Notes: a model not told the origin generated them from the sequence alone. Counted from the first letter of the stretch, positions 7,826 to 16,386 are shown. The stretch is 64,000 nt of DNA from Saccharopolyspora rosea (GCF_025643595.1 NZ_CP102826.1:806001-870000); one strand, 5' to 3'. Translations and numbers: made by a program.

Positions 7826-10800
7826 GTGGCCACCGCTGCAGGTGCGGAGAACGAGCAGGAACTGCGGCTCGCGCTGGCGATGCGCGGCGGGACCAGCATG
7901 GCGGTGTGGATCGGCGGGGCCGTCGCCGAGATCAACCACCTCCGCCGCGCGCTGGACGGGGACGACCGGCACCCGTGGGCGGCGTTGGCGCGGCTGGCCG
8001 GGTACGACTCGGTCGTGGTCGACGTGCTGGCCGGGGCCTCGGCCGGCGGGCTGAACGCGACGCTGCTGTCGGCGGCGCTGGTGTACGGGATGCCGTTCGA
8101 CCGGATGCGCCAGGTGTGGGTGCGACTGGCCGATGTGGAGGCGATGTCCCGGCCGCTGCCGCGGTTCTGGCAGCCGTCCCCGCCGTCTCCGCTGGAGGGC
8201 GACGGCTACTTCCGGGCCGAACTGGAGCGGGTGATCAACGAGTACGTGCCCGCGACGCCCGGCGACCCGGCGCGCCGGGCCGACCTGCTGCTCACCGCGA
8301 CGCTGCTGGACCCGGTGGTGGAGCGGCACTTCGACGGCCGTTCCGGGCCGATGTTGCAGGAGCGCCGCGAGGCGTCCTTCCGCTTCCGGCACCAGGGACG
8401 CGCCGGGGACCCGATGTCGGACTTCGGGGCGGGTGCGGAATTCGGCCGCACCGTGCGGCAACTGGCGCACGCCGCCCGGTCCACCTCGTCGTTCCCGTTC
8501 GCCTTCGAACCCGCGCAGGTGTACTCCGCGCAGGGCGAGCCGCCGACCGGGCTGCCGAACATGCTGGGCCGGTTCTCCGAGGTGTCCGCGTCGCCGCAGG
8601 CCCCGCCGTTCCGGGTGATGGACGGCGGCGTGCTGGACAACATCCCGGTGACGGCGGCGATCCGGGCCATCGCCGACGCCCCGGCGGACCGGCCCACGCA
8701 CCGCTGGCTGCTGTACTTGAACCCCGACCCGGTGGCCTCGCACGGGCAGCGGCGCGGGTCCTCGCTGGCCGTTCCGGTGGCCTCCAGCGCGATCCGGGCG
8801 CGCATGACCCAGGAGTCGCTGCTGGCCGATCTCGACGCGCTGGAGGAGCACAACCGCTCGGTGGAGCGGCTGGCGCTGCGGCGCCGGTCGCTGTTCGCCC
8901 CGTTGCACGCCGCCGAACCGGGCCGGCGCGAGGCGGAACTGGCGCGGCTGGCCGATGCGGCGGAGCCGGACAACGCGGTGGTGCGGGCGGAACTCGACGC
9001 GCAGGCGGTCCACCGGCTGCTGACCGAACCGGCGGGCACCGAGGACGGCAAGCTGCTCCCGCCGGTGGCCGGCGACCCGTTGGCGGGCTGGTCGGCGCAG
9101 GCGCGCACCCAGCTCGAACGGCGCCTCTCGGACGGCCTGGCGCGGGAGGCGACCGCGCGGGTCTTCGACGACAGCCGCGCGCTGGTGTCCGCCGTGCAGG
9201 AGTGCCTGTCCTGGGCGTGGGACGTCGAGCGGTGGTCGGACGCCGCGGAGATCGGGCGGTGCAAGTCGATCCTGTACCGGCTGCGGACGTTCGCGGAGGT
9301 CCTCGAAGCGCACGCGGACCGCTACTGGATCAACGGCGCCGAGCTGGAACCGATCGTCGAGGTCGCCGAGCTCGACGAGTGGGTGCAGCGGGTGCTGCGC
9401 CGGCGGGACCGGTTGCAGCATCGGCTGCCCTCGCCGGTGCGGCCGCTGCTGGGGGAGGTGCTGCGGACCGTCGAGGACGGCACCGACTTCCAGCGCGAAC
9501 TCGCCGAGTTCGCCCGCGAGCTGCTGTCCATCGTGGAGTCCTCGGGCGCGGACGCGGCGCCGCACGACAACGGCGGGGTGGACGCGGTGGCGCAGGCGCG
9601 CGAGGTGCTGCTGCGGGTCGCCGACCGGCTCGCCGCCGCCGCGCCCGGACGCCCGGACGTCGAGGGACCGGAGCAGGTCGGTTTCGCGCTGCTGGAGCAG
9701 GCGGGGAACCGGCGCGCCGAGGTGCTGCGCCGGATCGTGGTGCTGACCGCGCCGCTGGACGTCGGCCGGGTGCCGGGTTCGCGGATCAACCTGCTCCGGG
9801 TCGTCAGCGACGAGCAGACGCCGTTGCCGTTCGCCGCGCTGCGCCGCGGCGACGGCGAGCCGCTGCGCATCGAGGACAAGATCCGCGGCTTGGACCTGGG
9901 CAGTTTCAGCGGGTTCCTGTCCGCGAAGTGGCGGGCCAACGACTGGATGTGGGGCCGGATGGACGCCGCCGCCGGCCTGGTCCGGCTGTTCGCCGACGCC
10001 GGCCGCTGGGTGCGCAGGCACGCCGGGTCCGAGGAGCTCGGCGACGCGCTGCAGGCCGTCGTCAGCCGCCCCACCGAGGGGGAGCTGGGCGAACTCGACG
10101 AGCAGCAGGCGAGGCAGTGGCGCGCGTTCCTGGCCGAGCTGTGGGCCCGGCACGCGGCCGACGTGCGCGCCGAACTCGACGCGATGTTCGCCGACCCAGA
10201 CGGGGAACACCCGCTGCGGGAGACCCGGAAGCTGCTCACCGAACGTCTCCAGTGGACGATCGCGGCCACGGAAATCCCGGTCGTCGCGGCGGTTTCGGAA
10301 GGTGCGGACCCCGCAGGCGGAGACGATCGCCCGGTCCCCGCGCCGGACCGCCTGGCGTCCGAAGTGGAGGGTTACCGGGTCGGGCGGCAGCGGCTGGGCG
10401 ACCTCGGCGAGCGCCGGGTGCTGTCGATAGCGACCCGGCTCGGACTGCTCGTCCACCGCGCGGCCCGGCCGACCGGTCGCGGCGCGTTGCGCTGGCTCGC
10501 CCGCCGGGCGATGACGCTGGTGAAACCGCTGCTGCTGGCGATCGTCTACGCGGCGGCGGCGCCCACGCGCGCCGCGCTGCTGGCGTACCTGTCGGTCGCG
10601 AGCGTGACCCTCACCGGGCCGGGACCGGTGCGGGCGTCGGACGGCCCCGCCGGGCTCCTCGCCGCGAAGACGTACGCGGCGAGCGGGGCCGGTGACGGCG
10701 TGCTGTTCGGCTGGTTCGGCTACTCCCCACCGGACAGGTGGGCGGTCTGCTACTCCACACGCGACTGGGCACCCGACGCGGTGCTGCTGCTCACCGCACT

Positions 10801-11224
10801 GCTCAGCGCGGTCTTCGCGGTGTGGCTGGGGCTGCGGGTCGCGCGACGGCTCGGCTCGGGACTCGCCCGCTGGGCACCCGGACTGGTCGTGGCGCTGGCG
10901 CTGCTCGCCGCGCAGACGTGGATCTTCACCACCGGCTTCCGCCTCGGCCCGCTCGGGCTCGGCATCGTGGCGACCCTGCTGACCTGGCCGTTCACCGTCG
11001 CCTACCGGGTCGGCGCGCGCGTGGCGTCGGTGGTGCTCACCGCGGTGGTCTTCGTCGCCGTCCTGGCGCTGTACGACCACGGCAACGTGCTGGGGCTGGC
11101 CGACGTGGCGTTCGGCAGCTCCGGTTGGGCCGTGGCGGCGACCGCTTTCGTCGGCTACGCGCACATGATCCTGCTGGGCACGATCGACGCCCTCCCGCCG
11201 CGGCCCCGCACATCCGCCGCGTGA
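7826..11224 (+). CDS. Giant patatin-like phospholipase-related membrane protein
   Basis: 1132 residues, three to four times a normal patatin. The first 300 residues hold the patatin core: oxyanion segment AMRGGTSMAVWIGGAV, nucleophile elbow GASAGGLNA and the aspartate in VMDGGVLDNIP, so the Ser-Asp dyad is intact. A long, mostly helical middle region of unknown function follows (about 330-850), then at least four to six hydrophobic segments in the last 250 residues (LLLTALLSAVFAVWLGL, WAPGLVVALALLAAQTW, VVLTAVVFVAVLAL among them), placing the protein at the membrane. This is the architecture named patatin-related protein in other high-GC bacteria. GTG 7826 is supported by an upstream GAGGGGG. 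Likely a lipid acyl hydrolase; substrate unknown. Confidence 0.8.
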   Translation: MATAAGAENEQELRLALAMRGGTSMAVWIGGAVAEINHLRRALDGDDRHPWAALARLAGYDSVVVDVLAGASAGGLNATLLSAALVYGMPFDRMRQVWVRLADVEAMSRPLPRFWQPSPPSPLEGDGYFRAELERVINEYVPATPGDPARRADLLLTATLLDPVVERHFDGRSGPMLQERREASFRFRHQGRAGDPMSDFGAGAEFGRTVRQLAHAARSTSSFPFAFEPAQVYSAQGEPPTGLPNMLGRFSEVSASPQAPPFRVMDGGVLDNIPVTAAIRAIADAPADRPTHRWLLYLNPDPVASHGQRRGSSLAVPVASSAIRARMTQESLLADLDALEEHNRSVERLALRRRSLFAPLHAAEPGRREAELARLADAAEPDNAVVRAELDAQAVHRLLTEPAGTEDGKLLPPVAGDPLAGWSAQARTQLERRLSDGLAREATARVFDDSRALVSAVQECLSWAWDVERWSDAAEIGRCKSILYRLRTFAEVLEAHADRYWINGAELEPIVEVAELDEWVQRVLRRRDRLQHRLPSPVRPLLGEVLRTVEDGTDFQRELAEFARELLSIVESSGADAAPHDNGGVDAVAQAREVLLRVADRLAAAAPGRPDVEGPEQVGFALLEQAGNRRAEVLRRIVVLTAPLDVGRVPGSRINLLRVVSDEQTPLPFAALRRGDGEPLRIEDKIRGLDLGSFSGFLSAKWRANDWMWGRMDAAAGLVRLFADAGRWVRRHAGSEELGDALQAVVSRPTEGELGELDEQQARQWRAFLAELWARHAADVRAELDAMFADPDGEHPLRETRKLLTERLQWTIAATEIPVVAAVSEGADPAGGDDRPVPAPDRLASEVEGYRVGRQRLGDLGERRVLSIATRLGLLVHRAARPTGRGALRWLARRAMTLVKPLLLAIVYAAAAPTRAALLAYLSVASVTLTGPGPVRASDGPAGLLAAKTYAASGAGDGVLFGWFGYSPPDRWAVCYSTRDWAPDAVLLLTALLSAVFAVWLGLRVARRLGSGLARWAPGLVVALALLAAQTWIFTTGFRLGPLGLGIVATLLTWPFTVAYRVGARVASVVLTAVVFVAVLALYDHGNVLGLADVAFGSSGWAVAATAFVGYAHMILLGTIDALPPRPRTSAA

Positions 11225-11385
11225 GCGCGGACGGGCGGCGGCGAACACCTGCCCGAAGGCGCGCGGCCAACCCGATCAACGGTGGACCGAGCGGGTAGCC
11301 TGGATGTGCAGGGGACATTACGCAGGAATCGGGCCAGCCCGGTCCGGCCGGTCCCGCGGCAGCGAGTTCCACGGAGGTGTCAGCG

Positions 11386-11904
11386 GTGTCCAACCCGTTC
11401 ACCGGTCCAGGCCGGTCGGCGCCGGGCACACCCAACCTGCCCACCCCGCCCACCGGTTGGCCGATCGGTTCCTACAGCACGTACGAAGAGGCCCAGCGCG
11501 CGGTCGATCACTTGGCCGACAACGACTTCCCGGTGCAGGAGGTCACCATCGTCGGCGTCGACCTGATGTTGGTGGAACGCGTGACCGGACGGCTCACGTG
11601 GGGGCGCGTGCTCGGCGGCGGTGCGGCCTCCGGCGCCTGGTTCGGTCTGTTCGTCGGCCTGATCATGGGCATGTTCACCACGCAGGCCACCTGGATCGGC
11701 CCGGTGCTGGTCGGCCTGGGCACCGGCATCGTGTTCGGGCTGGTGTTCGCCGCGGTCGGCTACGCGTCGACGCGCGGCCGCCGGGACTTCTCCTCGGCCA
11801 GCCAGCTGGTCGCGGGCCGCTACGACGTGCTGGCCCAACCCCGGCACGCCGAACAGGGCCGCGACATGCTCGCGAAGCTCGCGATGCGCCCGCCGACGGA
11901 GTAG
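11386..11904 (+). CDS. General stress protein 17M/YflT-like membrane protein
   Basis: 172 residues. The N-terminal YflT-type domain begins at IGSYSTYEEAQRAVDHLADNDFP and reads through VTIVGVDLMLVERVTGRLTWGR; two Gly-rich hydrophobic segments follow (ASGAWFGLFVGLIMGMF and VLVGLGTGIVFGLVFAAVGY, about residues 81-128), then a soluble tail. Homologues are annotated as heat- or general-stress proteins of unknown mechanism. The GTG at 11386 has GGAGGT seven bases upstream. A -10-like TAGCCT lies at about 11298-11303, giving a leader of some 80 bases. Confidence 0.78.
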   Translation: MSNPFTGPGRSAPGTPNLPTPPTGWPIGSYSTYEEAQRAVDHLADNDFPVQEVTIVGVDLMLVERVTGRLTWGRVLGGGAASGAWFGLFVGLIMGMFTTQATWIGPVLVGLGTGIVFGLVFAAVGYASTRGRRDFSSASQLVAGRYDVLAQPRHAEQGRDMLAKLAMRPPTE

Positions 11905-11928
11905 CGCTCGTTCTCCGGGATTTTCCAC

Positions 11929-11957
11929 GGGGTTCGCGGTGTTCCGCCGCGAACCCC
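11929..11957. terminator. First of two tandem terminator hairpins
   Basis: GGGGTTCGCGG / CCGCGAACCCC, perfect 11-bp stem with a 7-base loop, 25 bases after the stress-protein stop and facing a convergent small gene. Confidence 0.7.
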
Positions 11958-11995
11958 GACTCCGCGACCGACCCGGCCCAGGCGGTCGCGGAGTC
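11958..11995. terminator. Second tandem terminator hairpin
   Basis: GACTCCGCGACCG / CGGTCGCGGAGTC, perfect 13-bp stem directly abutting the previous hairpin. No T-tract, as usual for actinobacterial hairpins; symmetric, so it can serve both convergent genes. Confidence 0.7.
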
Positions 11996-12009
11996 CACTG
12001 AGGATGGAA

Positions 12010-12105
12010 TCAGACCTGCTGCGCGATCAGCACGAAGACGGTGATGATCCAGCCCATGAGCAGGGCCAGCAGGAAGGTGAGCTTGTTGACGATCAAGCGG
12101 GTCAT
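12010..12105 (-). CDS. 31-residue single-pass membrane peptide
   Basis: A complete tiny ORF, MTRLIVNKLTF followed by a continuous hydrophobic helix (residues 11-28) and a short QQV end. GGAGGT lies six bases before the ATG, a stronger ribosome site than many large genes here have, and a tandem terminator pair follows the stop. The basic N-terminus and hydrophobic C-terminus predict an N-in single membrane anchor. I do not recognise a family. It lies between a stress membrane protein and corA and could be a regulator of a transporter like other small membrane peptides, but nothing in the sequence shows this. Confidence 0.6.
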   Translation of the reverse strand: MTRLIVNKLTFLLALLMGWIITVFVLIAQQV

Positions 12106-12119
12106 GGCGGTACCTCCGG

Positions 12120-12157
12120 CGTGAAGGACGACGGTCGACGAGGACGTTCGCTTCACG
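12120..12157. promoter_or_regulatory. Inverted repeat upstream of the 31-residue gene
   Basis: CGTGAAG at 12120-12126 and CTTCACG at 12151-12157 form 7-bp arms 24 bases apart, 15 bases upstream of the small gene's start. Possible operator; no bound protein can be named. Confidence 0.3.
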
Positions 12158-12187
12158 ATGTGGCCCGCGGTCATTCCCCCCGGGGCG

Positions 12188-12373
12188 TCAGCGCACCACG
12201 GCGCTCGGCGCGGCGGGAATCGCGTCCCACATCGCGCCGGGTTTTCGCTCGATCCAGGCGGTGTGCCTGAAGTGCCGCTCGGCGAGATCCCGGCGCGGCA
12301 CGGGACTTCGCCGCAGCGCGAGGCGTTCGAGCAGAGGCTGCCGCCTGCCGCGCTCGTGCGGGACGCAGTGCAT
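12188..12373 (-). CDS. Small basic hypothetical protein
   Basis: 61 residues starting MHCVPHERGRRQP. The ATG at 12373 has AGGAGG five bases upstream, which is the main evidence that the ORF is real. The protein is rich in Arg and His and has no predicted membrane segment or signal peptide. A Cys and several His residues near the N-terminus (HCVPH) could bind metal, but this is only a guess. It lies in the same orientation between corA and the 31-residue gene. A longer in-frame start at 12499 lacks a ribosome site. Confidence 0.5.
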   Translation of the reverse strand: MHCVPHERGRRQPLLERLALRRSPVPRRDLAERHFRHTAWIERKPGAMWDAIPAAPSAVVR

Positions 12374-12514
12374 GACGACCTCCTCGCGCGCTCGGGCAGC
12401 CGTCATCGCGGACGGCGTTGCGGGACAGGAGAACCGCACCCGGCGGAAGGCCGGGAGCGAAGAGAACCCGAACGGATGATCGCGAACGGGCACTGACATG
12501 TTACAACGCCCCCT

Positions 12515-13597
12515 TCACAACCACTTGTTCCGGCGGAAGATCTTGAACAGCACGATGCAGGAGATCAGCATCACCAGCAGCGTCATCGGATAGCCGAACT
12601 TCAGGTCCAGTTCGGGCATCACCTTGAAGTTCATGCCGTAGATCCCGGCGATCATCGTCGGCGTCGAGATGATCGCGACCCACGCCGAGATCTTGCGCAT
12701 GTCGGTGTTCTGCTGGAGCGTGATCTTGGCCAGGGTGGCGTCGACCAGCGTGGTCAGCAGTTCGTCGAAGGAGTTGACCTGCTCGGACACCTTCGCCAGG
12801 TGGTCCTCGACGTTGCGGAAGTAGGAGCGCACCTCGTCGGCGACCATCGGCAGGTATCCCTCGGACAGCCGCTGCAACGGCTTGGTCAGCGGCAGCACCG
12901 CGCGCCGCAGCTCCATCGCTTCGCGCTTCATCAGGTAGATCTGCTCGGCGTCGATCTTGGTGCGCGGTTCGAAGACCTCGGCCTCGATCTCGTCGATGTC
13001 GTCCTGGATGGCTTCGGTGACCTCCAGGTAGGTGTCCACGACGTGGTCGGCGATGCCGTGCAGCACCGCCGACGGCCCCAGCGCGAGCTGTTCGGGGTCG
13101 GCCTCCAGCTGGGTGCGCACCTCGGCCAGCCCCGCGTGCTTGCCGTGCCGCACGGTGATCACGAAGTCCCGCCCGACGAAGACCATCAGCTCGCCGGTCT
13201 CGACGATCTCGCTGGTGGCCGTCAGCGTCTCGTTCTCCACGTACCGGACGGTCTTGAGCACCATGAACAGCGTGTCGTCGTAGCGCTCCAGCTTCGGCCG
13301 CTGGTGGGCGTGCACGGCGTCCTCGACGGCCAGCTCGTGCAGCCCGAAGGTCTCGGCGATGCCGTTGATCTGCTCCTCGTCGGGTTCGTGCAGCCCGATC
13401 CAGACGAACCCGGAACCGCGCCGCCGGACCTCCTCGATGGCGTCGTCGTGGTTCCACTCGCCCTCAAGGCGGTGGCCGTCGACGTAGATGGCGCAGTCGA
13501 CCACGTAGGCGGACAGCGGAGCGGGGGTGCGCGGCGCGGAGCGCGTTCCGCGGCCGTTGCGACGGCTGCGCAGGCCGAGCGAGGGCAGAGTGGGCAC
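12515..13597 (-). CDS. corA: CorA-type Mg2+/Co2+ channel
   Basis: 360 residues. The cytoplasmic N-terminal domain (about 35-250) is followed by the long stalk helix and two C-terminal membrane helices; the signature YGMNF between them (pore-entrance GMN motif) is present, and the very basic tail FRRNKWL is typical. CorA pentamers import Mg2+ along the membrane potential and close when cytosolic Mg2+ binds between protomers. GTG 13597 is preferred because GGAGGT lies four to five bases upstream; the longer start at 13621 lies upstream of that site. A 390-bp leader region with several hairpins precedes the gene and may host Mg2+-dependent control. Confidence 0.92.
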   Translation of the reverse strand: MPTLPSLGLRSRRNGRGTRSAPRTPAPLSAYVVDCAIYVDGHRLEGEWNHDDAIEEVRRRGSGFVWIGLHEPDEEQINGIAETFGLHELAVEDAVHAHQRPKLERYDDTLFMVLKTVRYVENETLTATSEIVETGELMVFVGRDFVITVRHGKHAGLAEVRTQLEADPEQLALGPSAVLHGIADHVVDTYLEVTEAIQDDIDEIEAEVFEPRTKIDAEQIYLMKREAMELRRAVLPLTKPLQRLSEGYLPMVADEVRSYFRNVEDHLAKVSEQVNSFDELLTTLVDATLAKITLQQNTDMRKISAWVAIISTPTMIAGIYGMNFKVMPELDLKFGYPMTLLVMLISCIVLFKIFRRNKWL

Positions 13598-13990
13598 GGC
13601 GACCTCCGAGGTTCGGGGCACTGGGGCGCTGAGCGGGTTTCCTCTCGCGGGTCGCGCATCCCGGCCGGCGCCGTCGTGTCCACCTCGGGGCGGTGGGCGT
13701 ACCTAGAGAACGACCTCTCCGGCGGGGATGCGGTTGGTACTGCACGGGAGTGCGCTATCCGCACTGCTCAACGATCCCTCACCTCCCTCAGGTCACCCAC
13801 CGTCGGTGGTCCCGACCAGCCAACGGGCAACCATACCCGTTGGGGGACCCGGCGACGCAACGGACCGCAGTCGAGCTCACGGCAGCACGGCGAAACGGGT
13901 GAAATCCCAACCCGCGAGATATGACTATGCTTCACGTTTGGCGGAAACGCGTCAGCGGGGCCGAAGGCCGCCCCGGAGGGTCGTGCCCCG
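13598..13990. other. Intergenic region between nudix stop and corA start
   Basis: No credible gene. It holds several dyads: AGTGCG-CTATC-CGCACT at 13749-13765, the 8-bp-arm repeat at 13820-13843 and a weak hairpin CGGGGC/GCCCCG at 13956-13975 that could end the Nudix transcript. It must also contain the corA promoter, for which I find no clear -35/-10 pair. Confidence 0.5.
13820..13843. promoter_or_regulatory. Perfect 8-bp inverted repeat upstream of corA
   Basis: CCAACGGG-N8-CCCGTTGG with loop CAACCATA, about 220 bases upstream of corA and 150 bases beyond the Nudix stop. Either an operator or a terminator; no T-tract follows on either strand. Confidence 0.4.
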
Positions 13991-14425
13991 TCACTCGTTG
14001 CGGGGTAAACAATCCCAGTGGCGCAACGCGTCCGCCAGGCCCGTGGTGAGCGCGTTCTGCCGTTCCAGTGTGGCGAAAGTCGCACTGTCCGCCCACACCG
14101 CGTCCGCGGCGTCATCACCAGGGGAAAGATCCGTTCCACTACTCCAACAGGAGTAGTCCAGGATTTCGAACGTTCCCTTCGGGCCGGGGCGGAACACGCG
14201 CCCGATGAGAGGCCCGACGGTGACGGAGAGTCCTGTTTCCTCGCGAACTTCGCGCCGTACTGCCGAATGGTCCGATTCCGACTGCTCCACCCGGCCACCA
14301 GGGAGGGACCACTTCCCCTTTTCGGGGTCGTGTGCGCGTTTGACCAGCAGCAATCGGCCGCGCGGGTCGTGGATGACGGCGCCCACGCAGCGGATCACCG
14401 GGTTTTCCGATATGATCACCGCCAC
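13991..14425 (-). CDS. Nudix hydrolase, MutT-like
   Basis: About 144 residues with an intact Nudix box from LPGGRVEQSESDHSAV to RREVREETGLSV (about residues 41-68). N-terminal strands VIRCVGAVIHDPRGRLLLVKRAHDPEKGKW resemble MutT/8-oxo-dGTPase-like enzymes acting on nucleotides, but substrate prediction is not safe. The start is uncertain: GTG 14425 or GTG 14419 both fit, neither with a good ribosome site; the open frame up to 14545 is not protein-like. Local G+C is lower than in neighbours (codons such as TCA, ATA and AAA are common), which may point to horizontal acquisition. Confidence 0.75.
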   Translation of the reverse strand: MAVIISENPVIRCVGAVIHDPRGRLLLVKRAHDPEKGKWSLPGGRVEQSESDHSAVRREVREETGLSVTVGPLIGRVFRPGPKGTFEILDYSCWSSGTDLSPGDDAADAVWADSATFATLERQNALTTGLADALRHWDCLPRNE

Positions 14426-14468
14426 GGAGGGTAGTTGATCCGGGCCTGCCCGGAACCGACTGACCCAA

Positions 14469-14510
14469 GTGCGGTACAAAGCTGCCGTAAAGCGGCGGTG
14501 TGCGGTACAA
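14469..14510 (+). repeat. Pair of GTGCGGTACAA direct repeats
   Basis: GTGCGGTACAA at 14469-14479 and 14500-14510, start to start 31 bases (three helical turns), in the divergent region between the Nudix gene and the 53-residue gene. The spacing suits a protein binding both on one face of the helix. Confidence 0.45.
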
Positions 14511-14565
14511 CGGATCAGCAGGCGCCTGCGGCTATCAAAGGGCATTTCGGACGGGGTGCGTCACA

Positions 14566-14727
14566 GTGAACATGAAGAAACTCCTGACCTGGGCCGGGAT
14601 CGCGCTCGCCCTCTTCTTCCTGATCTCCTCGCCGAACGAAGCGAGTGGTTTCGTCAACAGCGTGCTGGCGAATCTGCAGCAGGCGGCCGAAGCGGTCATC
14701 ACCTTCATGCAGAACCTGTTCCGGTAG
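14566..14727 (+). CDS. 53-residue small hydrophobic/secreted peptide
   Basis: Starts MNMKKLLTWAGIALALFF: a short basic end and a hydrophobic helix (residues 6-20) that could be a signal peptide or membrane anchor, followed by an amphipathic stretch SVLANLQQAAEAVITFMQNLF. GTG 14566 or ATG 14572 may be the start; no strong ribosome site is visible. Family unknown to me. The use of LLTWAG next to a lysine-rich start and lower G+C than neighbours sets it apart. It is followed by the PH-domain membrane protein after 170 bases. Confidence 0.5.
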   Translation: MNMKKLLTWAGIALALFFLISSPNEASGFVNSVLANLQQAAEAVITFMQNLFR

Positions 14728-14897
14728 TTCCGGCCGGTCTGCGGCAGGTGGTCCCGCAGCGGACCCCACAGGCACCGCCTCGTCGTGGCGACTCCTCGCG
14801 GGGCGGTGTCTGAGCGATCAGGGGCGGTACCGGCGGACGACCGGTCGACGCCGCGCCACACAACGACGGTAGACGCGAGCCGCAGGAGGCGGGTGCC

Positions 14898-15464
14898 GTG
14901 TTCGCACCGAAGGATCCCGACGAGTACCTGCTCGACACCGAACGCCGGGTCATTCGCGTCCGGCGGCACTGGGCATGCCTGGTCTGGGACCTCTTCGAGG
15001 CGGTCGGGCTGCTCCTGGGCATCGTGATGGTGTCCTACCTGCTGCCGGAGAACAACGCCGTGGTGCAGAACGTCCTCTGGTACGCGGGGTTGGTCGTGCT
15101 GGTGCGCTTCACCTACCAGGTCCTCGACTGGTACGTGGAGCGCATCGTCGTCACCGACAAGCGGTTCCTCATCACCACCGGCATCTTCACCACCAACGTG
15201 GCGATGATGCCGATCACGAAGGTCACCGACCTCACCTTCGCGCGCACGCTGATGGGTCGCGTGCTCGGCTACGGCACGCTCGTCGTCGAGTCCGCCGGTC
15301 AGATCCAGGCGCTGAACCGCATCGAGTACGTGCCGAACCCGGACGAGGTGGAGGACGCGATCTCCGGGCTGGTCTTCGGCGACAAGAAGAGCCAGCAGGA
15401 CCGCTTCTCCATGCTCAAGGCGCGTCGTGCGGCGGTCGGCAAGCGCAAGGCGGCCAAGCTCTGA
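14898..15464 (+). CDS. PH domain (bPH2, YdbS/DUF304-like) membrane protein
   Basis: 188 residues. Two adjacent hydrophobic segments (LVWDLFEAVGLLLGIVMVSYLL and VLWYAGLVVLVRFTYQVLDWY, about 28-77) precede the bacterial PH domain beginning VERIVVTDKRFLITTGIFTTNVAMMPITKVTDL, a very typical bPH2 signature. Such proteins sit in the cytoplasmic membrane with the PH domain inside; their ligands are unknown. GTG start with AGGAGG about ten bases upstream. The C-terminus is strongly basic. Confidence 0.82.
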   Translation: MFAPKDPDEYLLDTERRVIRVRRHWACLVWDLFEAVGLLLGIVMVSYLLPENNAVVQNVLWYAGLVVLVRFTYQVLDWYVERIVVTDKRFLITTGIFTTNVAMMPITKVTDLTFARTLMGRVLGYGTLVVESAGQIQALNRIEYVPNPDEVEDAISGLVFGDKKSQQDRFSMLKARRAAVGKRKAAKL

Positions 15465-15507
15465 CGTCGGGCTGACGGCGCCCGCGCAGGGCACGTCAGT
15501 CACACTG

Positions 15508-16386
15508 ATGGGTGTGCGAATCGACCTGCACACGCATTCCACCGAGTCCGACGGGACCGACACACCCGCGCAGCTCGTCGCCGCCGCCGTCGCGGCCGGG
15601 CTCGACGTGGTCGCGCTGACCGACCACGACACCGCGGCCGGGTGGGCGGAGGCCGAGCAGGCCGTGTCGGAGCTGTCCGGAGCGTCCGGGTTCCGGTTGG
15701 TGCCCGGGGCCGAGTTGTCCTGCTCGTCGCCGGACGGACGGGGCCGCGAGATCACCGTGCACCTGCTGGCCTACCTGTTCGACCCGAAGTCGCCGGCGTT
15801 GGCCGCGGAGCAGGCGCGGTTGCGCGCCGAGCGCCGGGAGCGGTTGCGCGAGATGGCGCGGCGGATGGCCGACGACGGGTTCCCGGTCGATCCCGACGAG
15901 CTGATGGCCGGACTGCCGCCGGACTCCCCGGGCGGGCGTCCGCACCTGGCGCGGGCGTTGGTGCGCGCCGGGACGGTGGGCAGCGTGGACGAGGCGTTCG
16001 CGCGGTACCTCGGCGCCGGGGGGCGCTACTACCTGCCGCGCACCGACACTCCCGTGCGCCGGGCCATCGACATGATCACCGAGGCCGGCGGGATCACCGT
16101 GTTGGCGCACCCGTTCGCGACCGCGCGCGGGCCCGTGGTGACCGCCGAGGTCGTCGCCGAACTCGCCGAGCACGGGCTCGGCGGAGTCGAGATCGACCAC
16201 CCCGACCACGACGCGGTCACCCGGGAGCGGTTGCGCGGGCTCGCCGCCGACCTCGACCTGATCCCGACCGGCAGCAGCGACTACCACGGCACCAACAAGA
16301 CGATCGAGATCGGCCAGGAGACCACTGCGCCCGATTCGCTGGATCGCCTGGTGGAGCGCTGCACCGGCAGCAAGGTCATCGGCTGA
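15508..16386 (+). CDS. PHP-domain phosphoesterase (RNase AM/YciV-like)
   Basis: 292 residues, the length of Escherichia coli YciV. PHP metal-binding motifs are intact: DLHTHSTESDG near the N-terminus, LTDHD at about 37-41, a central His/Glu set around ITVLAHPFATARG, and the C-terminal SSDYHG. Family members act as 5'-3' exoribonucleases on rRNA precursors (RNase AM) or hydrolyse nucleoside bisphosphates; which applies here cannot be told. ATG 15508 and GTG 15514 both fit and no ribosome site is visible. It is followed directly by a RecB-like nuclease gene, so the pair may form a nucleic-acid processing operon. Confidence 0.82.
   Translation: MGVRIDLHTHSTESDGTDTPAQLVAAAVAAGLDVVALTDHDTAAGWAEAEQAVSELSGASGFRLVPGAELSCSSPDGRGREITVHLLAYLFDPKSPALAAEQARLRAERRERLREMARRMADDGFPVDPDELMAGLPPDSPGGRPHLARALVRAGTVGSVDEAFARYLGAGGRYYLPRTDTPVRRAIDMITEAGGITVLAHPFATARGPVVTAEVVAELAEHGLGGVEIDHPDHDAVTRERLRGLAADLDLIPTGSSDYHGTNKTIEIGQETTAPDSLDRLVERCTGSKVIG

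Noticed and set aside
7906..10695. A 929-codon plus-strand frame inside the patatin gene
   Set aside because: Out-of-frame shadow rich in Arg, Gly and Ala; the patatin motifs lie in the other frame.
6617..11248. A 1543-codon open frame on the minus strand
   Set aside because: It is antisense to the patatin gene and the CitE-like gene. Its product is Arg/Gly/His/Val low-complexity, the usual shadow of a high-G+C gene, with no ribosome site.
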